Shown here: positions 8,424-14,810 of the stretch, in pieces | How the letters are laid out: every line of letters begins with the position of its first letter | How positions within the stretch are numbered: position 1 is the stretch's first letter | Assembly (NCBI RefSeq): GCF_016888165.1 | Contig: NZ_JACSWC010000328.1 | Location: forward strand, 1-34,656 | Direction of reading: 5' to 3' | Source: Halomicronema sp. CCY15110 | GTDB taxonomy: Bacteria > Cyanobacteriota > Cyanobacteriia > Phormidesmidales > Phormidesmidaceae | DNA: 34,656 bases | Program-made: the position numbers and the translations under genes | Notes under the pieces: generated by a model | Told to the model about the DNA's origin: nothing | Database searches by the model: none | The model's input: only the letters and a program-made list of their open reading frames with translations

Positions 8424-8819
8424 ATGACTCCCAAGATCCTCACCAAGCGACTGCACAAAGCGCTGCTGGAAAACGGTGACATGGCTGAGGCCTTGTATGA
8501 GTATGAGATGCAGGAAAATCTCGACTATTGGTACAAGGGACTCATACGCGACAAAGACGATTATATGTTCGTCGTCACGGAAAATTCGGGTGATGTGGCT
8601 ATGGTGCTCATTACGACGGATAAAACGGTGTACGTGAATGAGCGGGCTAGAGAGAGGCTGATGGAATTATGGCCCGCCTACTACGCACAAAATATGGAAC
8701 AACTCATTCCTGGCATGGTGGAAGACTTACTAAGCGGTCATTTCTTTGAAATGGGCGTCAAAACGGTCGACACAACGAAGCAAAAAGGCCCCAGAAAGTC
8801 AGGTCGCTGGAAAAAATGA
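8424..8819 (+). CDS. Conserved-looking hypothetical protein
   Basis: A 131-residue soluble protein that I do not recognise. It starts with a basic segment (TPKILTKRLHKALLEN), continues with an acidic, aromatic-rich middle (EALYEYEMQENLDYWYKG, then VVTENSGDVAMVLITTD), and ends in a strongly basic tail (KQKGPRKSGRWKK). There are no membrane segments, signal peptide or clear motifs. ATG 8424 lies directly after a HIP1 octamer and has no evident Shine-Dalgarno sequence. It sits between tRNA-Asp and the HIP1-free island; it could belong to either the chromosome or the island. Confidence 0.65.
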   Translation: MTPKILTKRLHKALLENGDMAEALYEYEMQENLDYWYKGLIRDKDDYMFVVTENSGDVAMVLITTDKTVYVNERARERLMELWPAYYAQNMEQLIPGMVEDLLSGHFFEMGVKTVDTTKQKGPRKSGRWKK

Positions 8820-8835
8820 CGCTTTCAAATACCCC

Positions 8836-8873
8836 GCTTTGACGATTTCACTGTACGAGAAGCGAGTCAAAGC
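8836..8873 (+). terminator. Possible terminator hairpin after the 131-residue gene
   Basis: GCTTTGAC (8836-8843) pairs perfectly with GTCAAAGC (8866-8873) around a 22-base loop, 16 bases after the stop codon. There is no T-run, so termination is uncertain. Confidence 0.3.
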
Positions 8874-8913
8874 AAGCATCAATTTCTGAAGTTTGATGGT
8901 TTGAGATCGCTCC

Positions 8914-8944
8914 CAGGTCCCCCAGGTCCACACAGGTCAACCTG
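8914..8944. repeat. Three CAGGTC iterons
   Basis: The hexamer CAGGTC occurs at 8914, 8923 and 8933, at 9- and 10-base spacing. The last copy continues into a palindrome, CAGGTCAACCTG (8933-8944). Helically phased repeats upstream of a small gene could be a regulator binding site; this is inference. Confidence 0.5.
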
Positions 8945-9016
8945 CTAGGCGAACCCGTAGATCCGCTGTATCGCTCTCTGGGTAAAGCTTTCAGCGATCG
9001 CTTGTGGTTGTTTCAA

Positions 9017-9046
9017 AGGGGCAACCCGGGATCCCGAGAAGCCCCT
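9017..9046 (+). promoter_or_regulatory. Structured leader in front of the 66-residue gene
   Basis: AGGGGC (9017-9022) pairs with GCCCCT (9041-9046), and the interior carries the palindrome CGGGATCCCG (9027-9036). The nested hairpin ends 14 bases before the ribosome-binding site AAAGGA of the gene starting at 9071. It could act as an attenuator, a translation-control element or an RNA-stabilising structure. Confidence 0.45.
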
Positions 9047-9070
9047 AACCACTAACCCAAAGGAATAACC

Positions 9071-9271
9071 ATGACCGCTATCACTATCGCTTCCTATGAC
9101 CCCGCTACCGCTGTCCTAGACCTAACCCTAGATGTTGCCGGGGAAGTCTACCAAGATGAGATCCGGGCTAGCCTAGATGCCATCCTAGATGCCCCTCCTG
9201 AGGACTGCGTAGAGATCACCTGGGACCTAGTGGGAGCCTCCCTAGTCTGCACCGTAGACACCGGGCTGTAG
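9071..9271 (+). CDS. Small, highly acidic hypothetical protein
   Basis: A 66-residue protein behind a good ribosome-binding site (AAAGGA, 6 bases before ATG). It has 13 Asp/Glu and a single basic residue (one Arg, no Lys), one Trp and two Cys, and no membrane segment. Seven of its eight leucines use CTA, a codon that is rare in the surrounding chromosomal genes, so CTAG-containing words recur through the gene. That points to recent transfer from a genome with different codon habits, such as a phage or plasmid. Such acidity is seen in antitoxins, DNA-mimic proteins and small phage proteins, but nothing here identifies it as one. It points towards the two membrane-protein genes on the opposite strand. 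Confidence 0.7.
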   Translation: MTAITIASYDPATAVLDLTLDVAGEVYQDEIRASLDAILDAPPEDCVEITWDLVGASLVCTVDTGL

Positions 9272-9325
9272 GACTGGCTACCGTGCTACTTATAGCTTTG
9301 AAGCTTTTGGGGAATAGGCTCAGTG

Positions 9326-9353
9326 GCCGGTTAACCTAAGCCGGTTAACCTAA
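9326..9353. repeat. Tandem 14-bp repeat with GGTTAACC palindromes
   Basis: GCCGGTTAACCTAA is repeated exactly twice (9326-9339 and 9340-9353). Each copy contains the 8-bp palindrome GGTTAACC. The second copy overlaps the stop codon of the minus-strand gene 9345-9902. It lies between two convergent genes and could be a protein-binding site, a termination structure or a recombination scar. Confidence 0.7.
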
Positions 9354-9902
9354 AGGGTCTTTCAGATCTTCGAGAGATCTCAGCAAGTCCGACATCCACT
9401 TTGTAACTTTATCGAGGTTCTTAAAGTCCTTTTGCTGAAAAGTTTCGTAGTGGTGTTTAGCGGTCCTAAAGCAACCGTAAACCTCGAGAACTTTTCTCGT
9501 TTGCTCTAGGTTCAGTGTCTCCGGCAGTTTGGGCAAGAAAACTTCATATGCTTGGGTCTGTAAACCCAGTGCTGGAAACATAACACCAACTCTATGTTTT
9601 GGAGAATACGCCTCTAGTGTTCCTGATATCTCATCTAGCATCTTTGTGACTTCTTTTATGCGGTCATAGTTATGGTCTATCTCTAACCTCAGTAGTGTCC
9701 TAACGGCCTCTGCCTCCTTCTTAGCCTTAGCTTTCTCCCTCTTGTCTACAGCACTTTGATTAACGAAAGCACCTGTCACGGCACCTAAAAGGGCTGTCAT
9801 TGCTGGGAATACAGGGTTAGCTGCAAAAGTTACAAGTCCACCCCAGAGCATCTCCCGGGCTTCAATGAGTATGGTCGCTATTGCTTCTGAGGTTTCTATC
9901 AT
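9345..9902 (-). CDS. Membrane-anchored hypothetical protein with H-N motif (paralogue A)
   Basis: A 185-residue protein of unknown function. A hydrophobic segment near the N-terminus (about 19-47) is followed by a very basic Lys/Ala linker (DKREKAKAKKEAEA, 53-66) and then AVRTLLRLEIDHN, with His77-Asn78. The rest is helical and charged, with an aromatic-rich stretch (GLQTQAYEVFLPKL, 113-126) and a helical C-terminus. The neighbour at 9920-10798 has the same order of elements, including NPV, AFV, the basic linker and AVRT...E-HN, so the two are probably paralogues. It is 17 bp downstream of that gene, in one operon. The DNA is AT-richer than its surroundings and lacks HIP1. No Shine-Dalgarno sequence is seen, so translation may be coupled. 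Confidence 0.75.
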   Translation of the reverse strand: MIETSEAIATILIEAREMLWGGLVTFAANPVFPAMTALLGAVTGAFVNQSAVDKREKAKAKKEAEAVRTLLRLEIDHNYDRIKEVTKMLDEISGTLEAYSPKHRVGVMFPALGLQTQAYEVFLPKLPETLNLEQTRKVLEVYGCFRTAKHHYETFQQKDFKNLDKVTKWMSDLLRSLEDLKDPLG

Positions 9903-9919
9903 TAGGAGTCTTGAGAAAA

Positions 9920-10798
9920 CTAATATAAATTTTTGGTGTTCTGTCTTAAGATTTTTGATATTTTCTTGTTGTCTTCAATAGCTATGTCAAGGAAAATAAA
10001 TATCTGATCGGCCTTTCTCTTGAGGGTTTGAGAATACTGTTTCTCTTTTGTCTCTAGTTCCTCTTCTAAAGTCTGATCGTTATTCTGTAGCTGCATTAGC
10101 CTTTCTCTGCGGAGGAGTGAGTCAAGATCATCCTTTTCTTTCGTTGACCGTATTTCCATCATCTCTTTTAGTAGCGCGTTTCTCTTCTTTCTTTCTTCTA
10201 TTGTGGTTATCTCATCAAGAACATCCTTCTCTATATCCATTAAAGTCATGTCCCTAAAATAAACATTTGATAACAGGGGATATATTCTTTCATAGAGTCC
10301 GAAAAGATCTGTAAGTTCTTGTGTGTCAAAAGCTTCATAAAGTAGCTCAGAACCTATTGACAAAAAGCTCTTTCTCACATGATGGGACTGAGAAAAAAGC
10401 TCAAGTGAAGTTTTTAGTCCAAACGGGTAGTGCTCATCCCCCGTCGCGTCATCTATCGACTTGCTTAGAAGCTCTCTATCTCTTTTAAGCATCTTTTCAT
10501 TGTGTTCAAGCTCTATGGTTATCATTGTTCGAACGGCTGCTAGGGTTTTTCTGCGCTCCTCTCTCTCTTTTTCTCTTGTTTGCTTTTCTTCTCTCCTAAA
10601 AGCCCATTGAGAAAGGACAAAAGCTAGTGTAGGGCCTAAGGAAAACTTGCTTAAGTCTCCCAGTAGACTTAGCGCCTTAACAGGATTCGACACGGAAGCC
10701 CATAAGCTTAAAGTCATTCTATCTAGATAGATAAAAAGGCTATTGAGGGTGGACCAGATCCAGATAGCTAAAGGAAATAAAAACTCTTCAGGCGTCAT
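9920..10798 (-). CDS. Membrane-anchored coiled-coil hypothetical protein with H-N motif (paralogue B)
   Basis: A 292-residue protein of unknown function. It has two hydrophobic N-terminal segments (about 5-24 and 42-64) and a dense basic/acidic linker (RREEKQTREKEREERRK, 68-84). AVRTMITIELEHN (His99-Asn100) matches paralogue A. A middle domain (about 120-185) ends in LFGLYERIYPLLSNVY, and a long charged helix likely to form a coiled coil runs from about 188 to 270. The gene is markedly A/T-rich, with many AGA/AAA codons (TCT and TTT on the + strand), and lacks HIP1. It is the first gene of the pair. A transfer origin is likely. Membrane-plus-coiled-coil pairs occur in defence and stress islands, but nothing enzymatic is visible. 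Confidence 0.78.
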   Translation of the reverse strand: MTPEEFLFPLAIWIWSTLNSLFIYLDRMTLSLWASVSNPVKALSLLGDLSKFSLGPTLAFVLSQWAFRREEKQTREKEREERRKTLAAVRTMITIELEHNEKMLKRDRELLSKSIDDATGDEHYPFGLKTSLELFSQSHHVRKSFLSIGSELLYEAFDTQELTDLFGLYERIYPLLSNVYFRDMTLMDIEKDVLDEITTIEERKKRNALLKEMMEIRSTKEKDDLDSLLRRERLMQLQNNDQTLEEELETKEKQYSQTLKRKADQIFIFLDIAIEDNKKISKILRQNTKNLY

Positions 10799-11106
10799 GG
10801 GGCTAACTGAGGAAAACTCCCAATATTTTGGCCTAACCCATCTAGGACCCGCTAGTAGAAAATCTTCCCGGTTTCCCTAGGAGGGGGCTAATGCGCGATC
10901 GCGATCGCTGGGAACTTGTCTCACATTGAACGCTCCAGCGCCCTGATTTGTTACGTCTGTGCCAGCGGGCAGGGCACTCAGGAATGTCGCCGACGTCAAG
11001 GTGACAGCGAGGCGGATGACGAAGCCGACGGTATGCCGCCCCATATTTTGCCAAAGCCGGTTTCTGTATCTTGTACGCTTATTGAGGAACTACGGCGGAA
11101 CGCGGA
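10799..11106. other. Right border of the island, no supported gene
   Basis: Sequence composition changes from AT-rich to GC-rich around 10830-10890. Two overlapping HIP1 octamers at 10895-10908 mark the return of chromosomal sequence. A short plus-strand frame (10916-11131) overlaps the next gene and looks non-coding. No copy of the tRNA-Asp 3' end was found here by eye. Confidence 0.55.
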
Positions 11107-12345
11107 ATGGCCAGGCGGGTACTTTTTTTAAGTAATGGACATGGCGAAGACCTGAACGCCAGCCTGGTGCTCAAGGCATTGGAGGCGATCGCGCCAGAGC
11201 TGGAAGTCGCGGCCATGCCGATTGTGGGTGAGGGCAGTGCTTACCGCAAGCTCGGCGTTGAGATTATTGGGCCGACGCAGCAGCTTCCGTCTGGGGGATT
11301 TAACTACATTAATTTTGCGCGGTTCTTAAATCCGGTGAACTGGTGGCGCGATACCAACCCCGTCAGTTTAGTCAAAGATGTCTTCTCAGGGTTGATTGGG
11401 CTGACCATCGGCCAAATTCGGGCTGTGCAACGCTACAGTCCCACCTGCGATTTGCTGTTTGCCTGCGGCGACATCGTGCCGATTTTGTTTGCGCGGCTGA
11501 CGGGTCGCCCCTTCTTCGTCTTTTTGGTCAGCACCTCTAGCTACTACGAGGGCAAGGTCAAACTGCCGTGGCTGGCCCAGTGGGGCCTGCGATCGCCCCA
11601 GTGTGTCGCAATTTTGACCCGCGATCGCTACACCGCTGAAGATTTATTGGCGCGGGGCTTTGGGCGCACGCAGTTCCTCGGCTACCCGATCATGGATGTG
11701 TTGACCCCCAGTGGACAAGCGCTCACGGTGCCCCAGGTGCCGCTCATTGCCTTGTTGCCGGGGAGCCGCCTGCCCGAAGCGCAAATCAATTTGGGGCTCA
11801 TGCTGGAACTGTGTGAGGCGATCGCCCCCTTGCGCCCCGCCCAGTTTCACACCGCGCTGGTGCCCAGCTTTACCCAAGACTACCTGGCGACATTAGCCGC
11901 CGACCATGGCTGGACGTTGCACCCCGGCTACTTGCAGAAAGCCGCCGTCACGATGCATTATCACTACGACGCCTTTGCCGATATTTTGTACCAGTGTGAT
12001 CTGGTCGTGGGCATGGCGGGCACCGCTGTGGAGCAAGCCGTGGGATTAGGCAAACCCATCGTGCAAATCCCCGGCCCGGGCCCTCAATTTACGTATCTGT
12101 TTGCCGAAGCGCAGATGCGCCTGCTGGGCGAGTCGGTCACCACCATTGGCACGCGCCCCGCGACCGCCAAAACCCTGATGGCCGCCGCTGCCAAAATTGA
12201 CCAGATTCTCAACGATGGGCCGTACCTAGAGCAGTGTCGGGCGAACGGTCACGAGCGGGTGGGTGGCCCAGGGGGGGCGGAGGCGATCGCCCACAAAATT
12301 GTGGAGGCGCTGCATCAGCTCACCAAAGAAACCTCAATGGTTTGA
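11107..12345 (+). CDS. Lipid-A-disaccharide synthase-related glycosyltransferase-like protein
   Basis: A 412-residue protein of the cyanobacterial LpxB-related family. It starts MARRVLFLSNGHGEDLNA, characteristic of that family, and shows a GT-B-type two-lobe layout. The N-lobe contains LLFACGDIVP and VFLVSTSSYY. The C-lobe contains LLPGSRLPEA near 220 and the nucleotide-sugar-binding segment VVGMAGTAVEQAVGLGKPIVQIPG. True LpxB transfers UDP-diacylglucosamine onto lipid X in lipid A synthesis. This related family occurs where canonical lipid A genes are often missing, and its substrate is unknown. The next gene follows after 46 bp, so they may be co-transcribed. Confidence 0.85.
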   Translation: MARRVLFLSNGHGEDLNASLVLKALEAIAPELEVAAMPIVGEGSAYRKLGVEIIGPTQQLPSGGFNYINFARFLNPVNWWRDTNPVSLVKDVFSGLIGLTIGQIRAVQRYSPTCDLLFACGDIVPILFARLTGRPFFVFLVSTSSYYEGKVKLPWLAQWGLRSPQCVAILTRDRYTAEDLLARGFGRTQFLGYPIMDVLTPSGQALTVPQVPLIALLPGSRLPEAQINLGLMLELCEAIAPLRPAQFHTALVPSFTQDYLATLAADHGWTLHPGYLQKAAVTMHYHYDAFADILYQCDLVVGMAGTAVEQAVGLGKPIVQIPGPGPQFTYLFAEAQMRLLGESVTTIGTRPATAKTLMAAAAKIDQILNDGPYLEQCRANGHERVGGPGGAEAIAHKIVEALHQLTKETSMV

Positions 12346-12391
12346 TCTAAACTTCGTTAGCATCAAAATACTCCCCCCCTTTGGAGGCTCA

Positions 12392-14035
12392 ATGCTTGCA
12401 TCGTCGCGAATGTCCCGTCAGGGCGAAATTGTTGAAGTCGTTTTCCGCAACGGTTGGGATTATATGCGGCGACTCCTCAGCGGTGGCAAAGCTGCTGAAC
12501 CGGACATTCCTACGCCCGAGGTCTTGCGCAACATTTTGACCGAGCTGGGGCCGGTGTATGTGAAATTTGGGCAACTGCTCAGCACCCGACCCGACCTGTT
12601 GCCCGCCCGCTACATCGAAGCCCTTAGTAGCCTGCAATCAACGGTGCAGCCGGTGCCCGCCAGCCAAATGGAGCCGTTCATTCGGCAAAATTTACCCGGC
12701 CCGGTGGAAGACTTCTTTCAAACGATTGAATATTCCGCGATCGCGGCGGGCTCCATCGGCCAAACCCATCGGGCCGTGCTCCACGATGGTCGCCAAGTTG
12801 CCATCAAAGTGCAGCGCCCCGGCATTGAAAAGCTGGTTGAACATGATATGGCCCTGATCCGTGACGTGGCCCGCCTGGTGTCGGCTACCCAGTTTGGCCA
12901 GCGCTACAATGTGGTGGATCTGGCCTACGAATTCAGTGAAGCCATTCGCGCCGAGCTCGATTTCACTACCGAAGCGGAATACACCGACCTGCTGCGCCGC
13001 AACCTGCAAGATAGCCCCTGGTATGACCCCAAACAACTGGTCGTGCCCGAAATCTTTTGGGACCTGACCAACTCCAAACTCATGGTGATGGAATGGTTGG
13101 ATGGAGCCCCCATTCTCACTACCCCCGTGGCGCAAGACGACAGCGAAAAAGCGGCGCGCAAACGCGAACAAATCACCACCCTCTTATTTCGCGCTTTCTT
13201 CAAACAGTATTTTGTGGATGGCTTTTTTCACGCTGATCCCCATCCCGGCAATATCTTTTTTCTCAAAGATGGGCGCGTCGCTCTGCTGGACTGCGGCATG
13301 ATGGGGCGACTCGACCCGCGCACTCGGGCGACGATGACCGAAATGGTGCTGGCGATCGCCAGCTCTGATGCCCAACGCTGCACCCAAATCGCGCTGAAGC
13401 TCACGGAGCCGCTGCAACCCACCGACATCGCCAAACTCGAAAGTGACTTTGCGCGGTTGATGGGCCGCTATTACGGCCTCAGCCTCGAAAAGGTCAATAC
13501 CGCTGAAGTCTTTGGCGAAATTCTGGAAGCGGGCACGCAAAATGACTTGCGCTGGCCCGCCAATGTGGGCTTATTCACCAAATCCCTCGCGAACCTGGAG
13601 GGGGCAGCCCGCCAGTTCAATCCCCATGTCAACCTCATCTCTGAGGTGCGGCCCCTGATGGCCGATCTGTTTCGCTATCAGCTCACCGGCGAAGATTTGG
13701 TGCAAACTTTGCTGCGCACCGGGCTGGAATTTCGCAACCTCTCCCTCGAATCACCGCGGCAATTTGCCTTTTTGCTCGATCGCCTCAGCGCTGAGACGCT
13801 GCGCTGGAATGTCCGGCTCAGCGGCTTAGAAGGGATGCGTCGCAGCATTGATGATGCTGCCAACCGACGGGCCTACAGCACCGTGGTCGCCGCTTTGATT
13901 ATTGGTGCGGCGATCGTTTCCACCAATCAGCAAAGCTCCCAGGGCATCATTCTCAGCAATATCTTATTTGCCGCTGCGACCTTTTTAGGCCTGTGGTTGG
14001 TGGTCAGCATTTTGAGATCGGGGCGACTGCGTTAA
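12392..14035 (+). CDS. ABC1/AarF/UbiB family atypical kinase
   Basis: A 547-residue ABC1-family protein. It shows the family KxGQ motif (KFGQ, Lys58-Gln61), an Ala-rich loop AAGS (118-121), VAIKV with Lys139, the HADPHPGN catalytic segment (300-307), and the metal-binding DCG at Asp320. Two membrane segments lie at the C-terminus. In bacteria the family supports quinone synthesis; in cyanobacteria and plastids, members bind membranes and affect prenyl-lipid and tocopherol/plastoquinone metabolism. ATG 12392 is fixed by a GGAGG four bases upstream. An in-frame extension back to 12263 overlaps the previous gene and is not used. Confidence 0.92.
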   Translation: MLASSRMSRQGEIVEVVFRNGWDYMRRLLSGGKAAEPDIPTPEVLRNILTELGPVYVKFGQLLSTRPDLLPARYIEALSSLQSTVQPVPASQMEPFIRQNLPGPVEDFFQTIEYSAIAAGSIGQTHRAVLHDGRQVAIKVQRPGIEKLVEHDMALIRDVARLVSATQFGQRYNVVDLAYEFSEAIRAELDFTTEAEYTDLLRRNLQDSPWYDPKQLVVPEIFWDLTNSKLMVMEWLDGAPILTTPVAQDDSEKAARKREQITTLLFRAFFKQYFVDGFFHADPHPGNIFFLKDGRVALLDCGMMGRLDPRTRATMTEMVLAIASSDAQRCTQIALKLTEPLQPTDIAKLESDFARLMGRYYGLSLEKVNTAEVFGEILEAGTQNDLRWPANVGLFTKSLANLEGAARQFNPHVNLISEVRPLMADLFRYQLTGEDLVQTLLRTGLEFRNLSLESPRQFAFLLDRLSAETLRWNVRLSGLEGMRRSIDDAANRRAYSTVVAALIIGAAIVSTNQQSSQGIILSNILFAAATFLGLWLVVSILRSGRLR

Positions 14036-14063
14036 TCCGGATCAGTCCGAATAGTTCCGGATC
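14036..14063. repeat. Direct repeat TCCGGATC directly after the ABC1 gene
   Basis: TCCGGATC occurs at 14036-14043 and 14056-14063, a period of 20 bases, starting at the base after the TAA stop. Each copy holds the palindrome TCCGGA. Function unknown. Confidence 0.4.
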
Positions 14064-14077
14064 GGCTGGTCGAAGCC

Positions 14078-14135
14078 CCCGACGGCCCAAGCATTCCATC
14101 ATGGCGACGAGGCTCAGGGCTCGGGCGTCGGGTTT
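14078..14135 (+). terminator. Possible terminator of the ABC1 kinase gene
   Basis: CCCGACG (14078-14084) can pair with CGTCGGG (14126-14132), followed by TTT. Additional GCCC/GGGC pairing is possible inside the long loop. The loop length makes it weak. Confidence 0.3.
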
Positions 14136-14317
14136 AACCTGCCTAGCCCCTCGGCTTCTCTAGTCACAATCTGGTATCCCGTAGACTCGCTAGCGCCGAT
14201 ATGGGGATGCTGCGGCCAACCCCTTCCTGTGTAAATGCTTGTGCGATCGCCTTGCGCAACCGGGAAAACTTATGGAAAATAGCTATAGTTTATTTGTACT
14301 ATTTTGAGGTTGAGCCG

Positions 14318-14560
14318 ATGACCCCTCCCTCAGCGACCTTTCACGTCGATGTCGTCGATGGCTTTCGTCTGGGCTGCTTGCACGTCCCTTTGGCCGAAGT
14401 TGCCGATTGGCTGAACTTTTTGGTGACGCCTCACTATCGCGCGGACATTATCTCAGCGGAGCACGTGAGCGATCGCCTGCACATCTACTTTGAAGCCAGC
14501 GACGGCCTCTATGCCTACCTGGAAAACCGTCTCATGGGTGCCCTAGAACTTGCTGCTTAG
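14318..14560 (+). CDS. Small hypothetical protein
   Basis: An 80-residue soluble protein I do not recognise. ATG 14318 has GAGG 9 bases upstream, which decides the start over in-frame extensions to 14201. The sequence looks like a compact alpha/beta fold (ATFHVDVVDGFRLGCLHVPL, then DIISAEHVSDRLHIYFEA, then YAYLENRLMGALELAA). There are no Cys-pair or catalytic motifs. The upstream AT-rich stretch 14278-14306 (around CTATAGTTTATTTGTACT) probably contains its promoter. It converges on rsmB across the minisatellite. Confidence 0.6.
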   Translation: MTPPSATFHVDVVDGFRLGCLHVPLAEVADWLNFLVTPHYRADIISAEHVSDRLHIYFEASDGLYAYLENRLMGALELAA

Positions 14561-14594
14561 GGATGGTGAAAACAGTGCCGCCCGGTCTATGGTC

Positions 14595-14700
14595 GTGGGT
14601 GGATAAGTAGGTGGGTGGGTGGATAAGTAGGTGGGTGGGTGGATAAGTAGGTGGGTGGGTGAGTGGATGAGTAGGTGGGTGGGTGAGTGGATGGATGAGT
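14595..14700. repeat. G-rich minisatellite with 20-bp unit
   Basis: Three perfect tandem copies of GGATAAGTAGGTGGGTGGGT (14601-14620, 14621-14640, 14641-14660) are preceded by GTGGGT. They are followed by degenerate copies with GAGTGGATGAGTAGG (14661-14684) and GAGTGGATGGATGAG (14685-14699). Each unit contains GGTGGGTGGGTGG, a potential two-tetrad G-quadruplex. It lies in the gap between two convergent genes. Copy number probably varies between strains by slippage. Confidence 0.93.
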
Positions 14701-14810
14701 TGCGGTTCCGACGTCGGGACTTTTATTGTGAGCGCCGCTTTCAACCGTTGACAGCGATGGGGGCAAGAGCACAAATCGCTTCACCCTCACACCCTGCTAC
14801 CCAGCCACCC

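Noticed and set aside
9071-10798. Calling the acidic gene and the membrane pair a toxin-antitoxin system
   Set aside because: The genes are convergent rather than co-operonic, and no toxin or antitoxin motif is visible; only the charge complementarity suggests it.
10916-11131. 71-codon plus-strand frame at the island border
   Set aside because: It overlaps the well-supported start of the LpxB-like gene in another frame and has no codon bias.
14595-14700. Minisatellite as a CRISPR array or as a coding repeat (Thr-His-Pro-Pro on the minus strand)
   Set aside because: There are no unique spacers, the 20-bp units abut directly, and the peptide is a translation artefact of the repeat.
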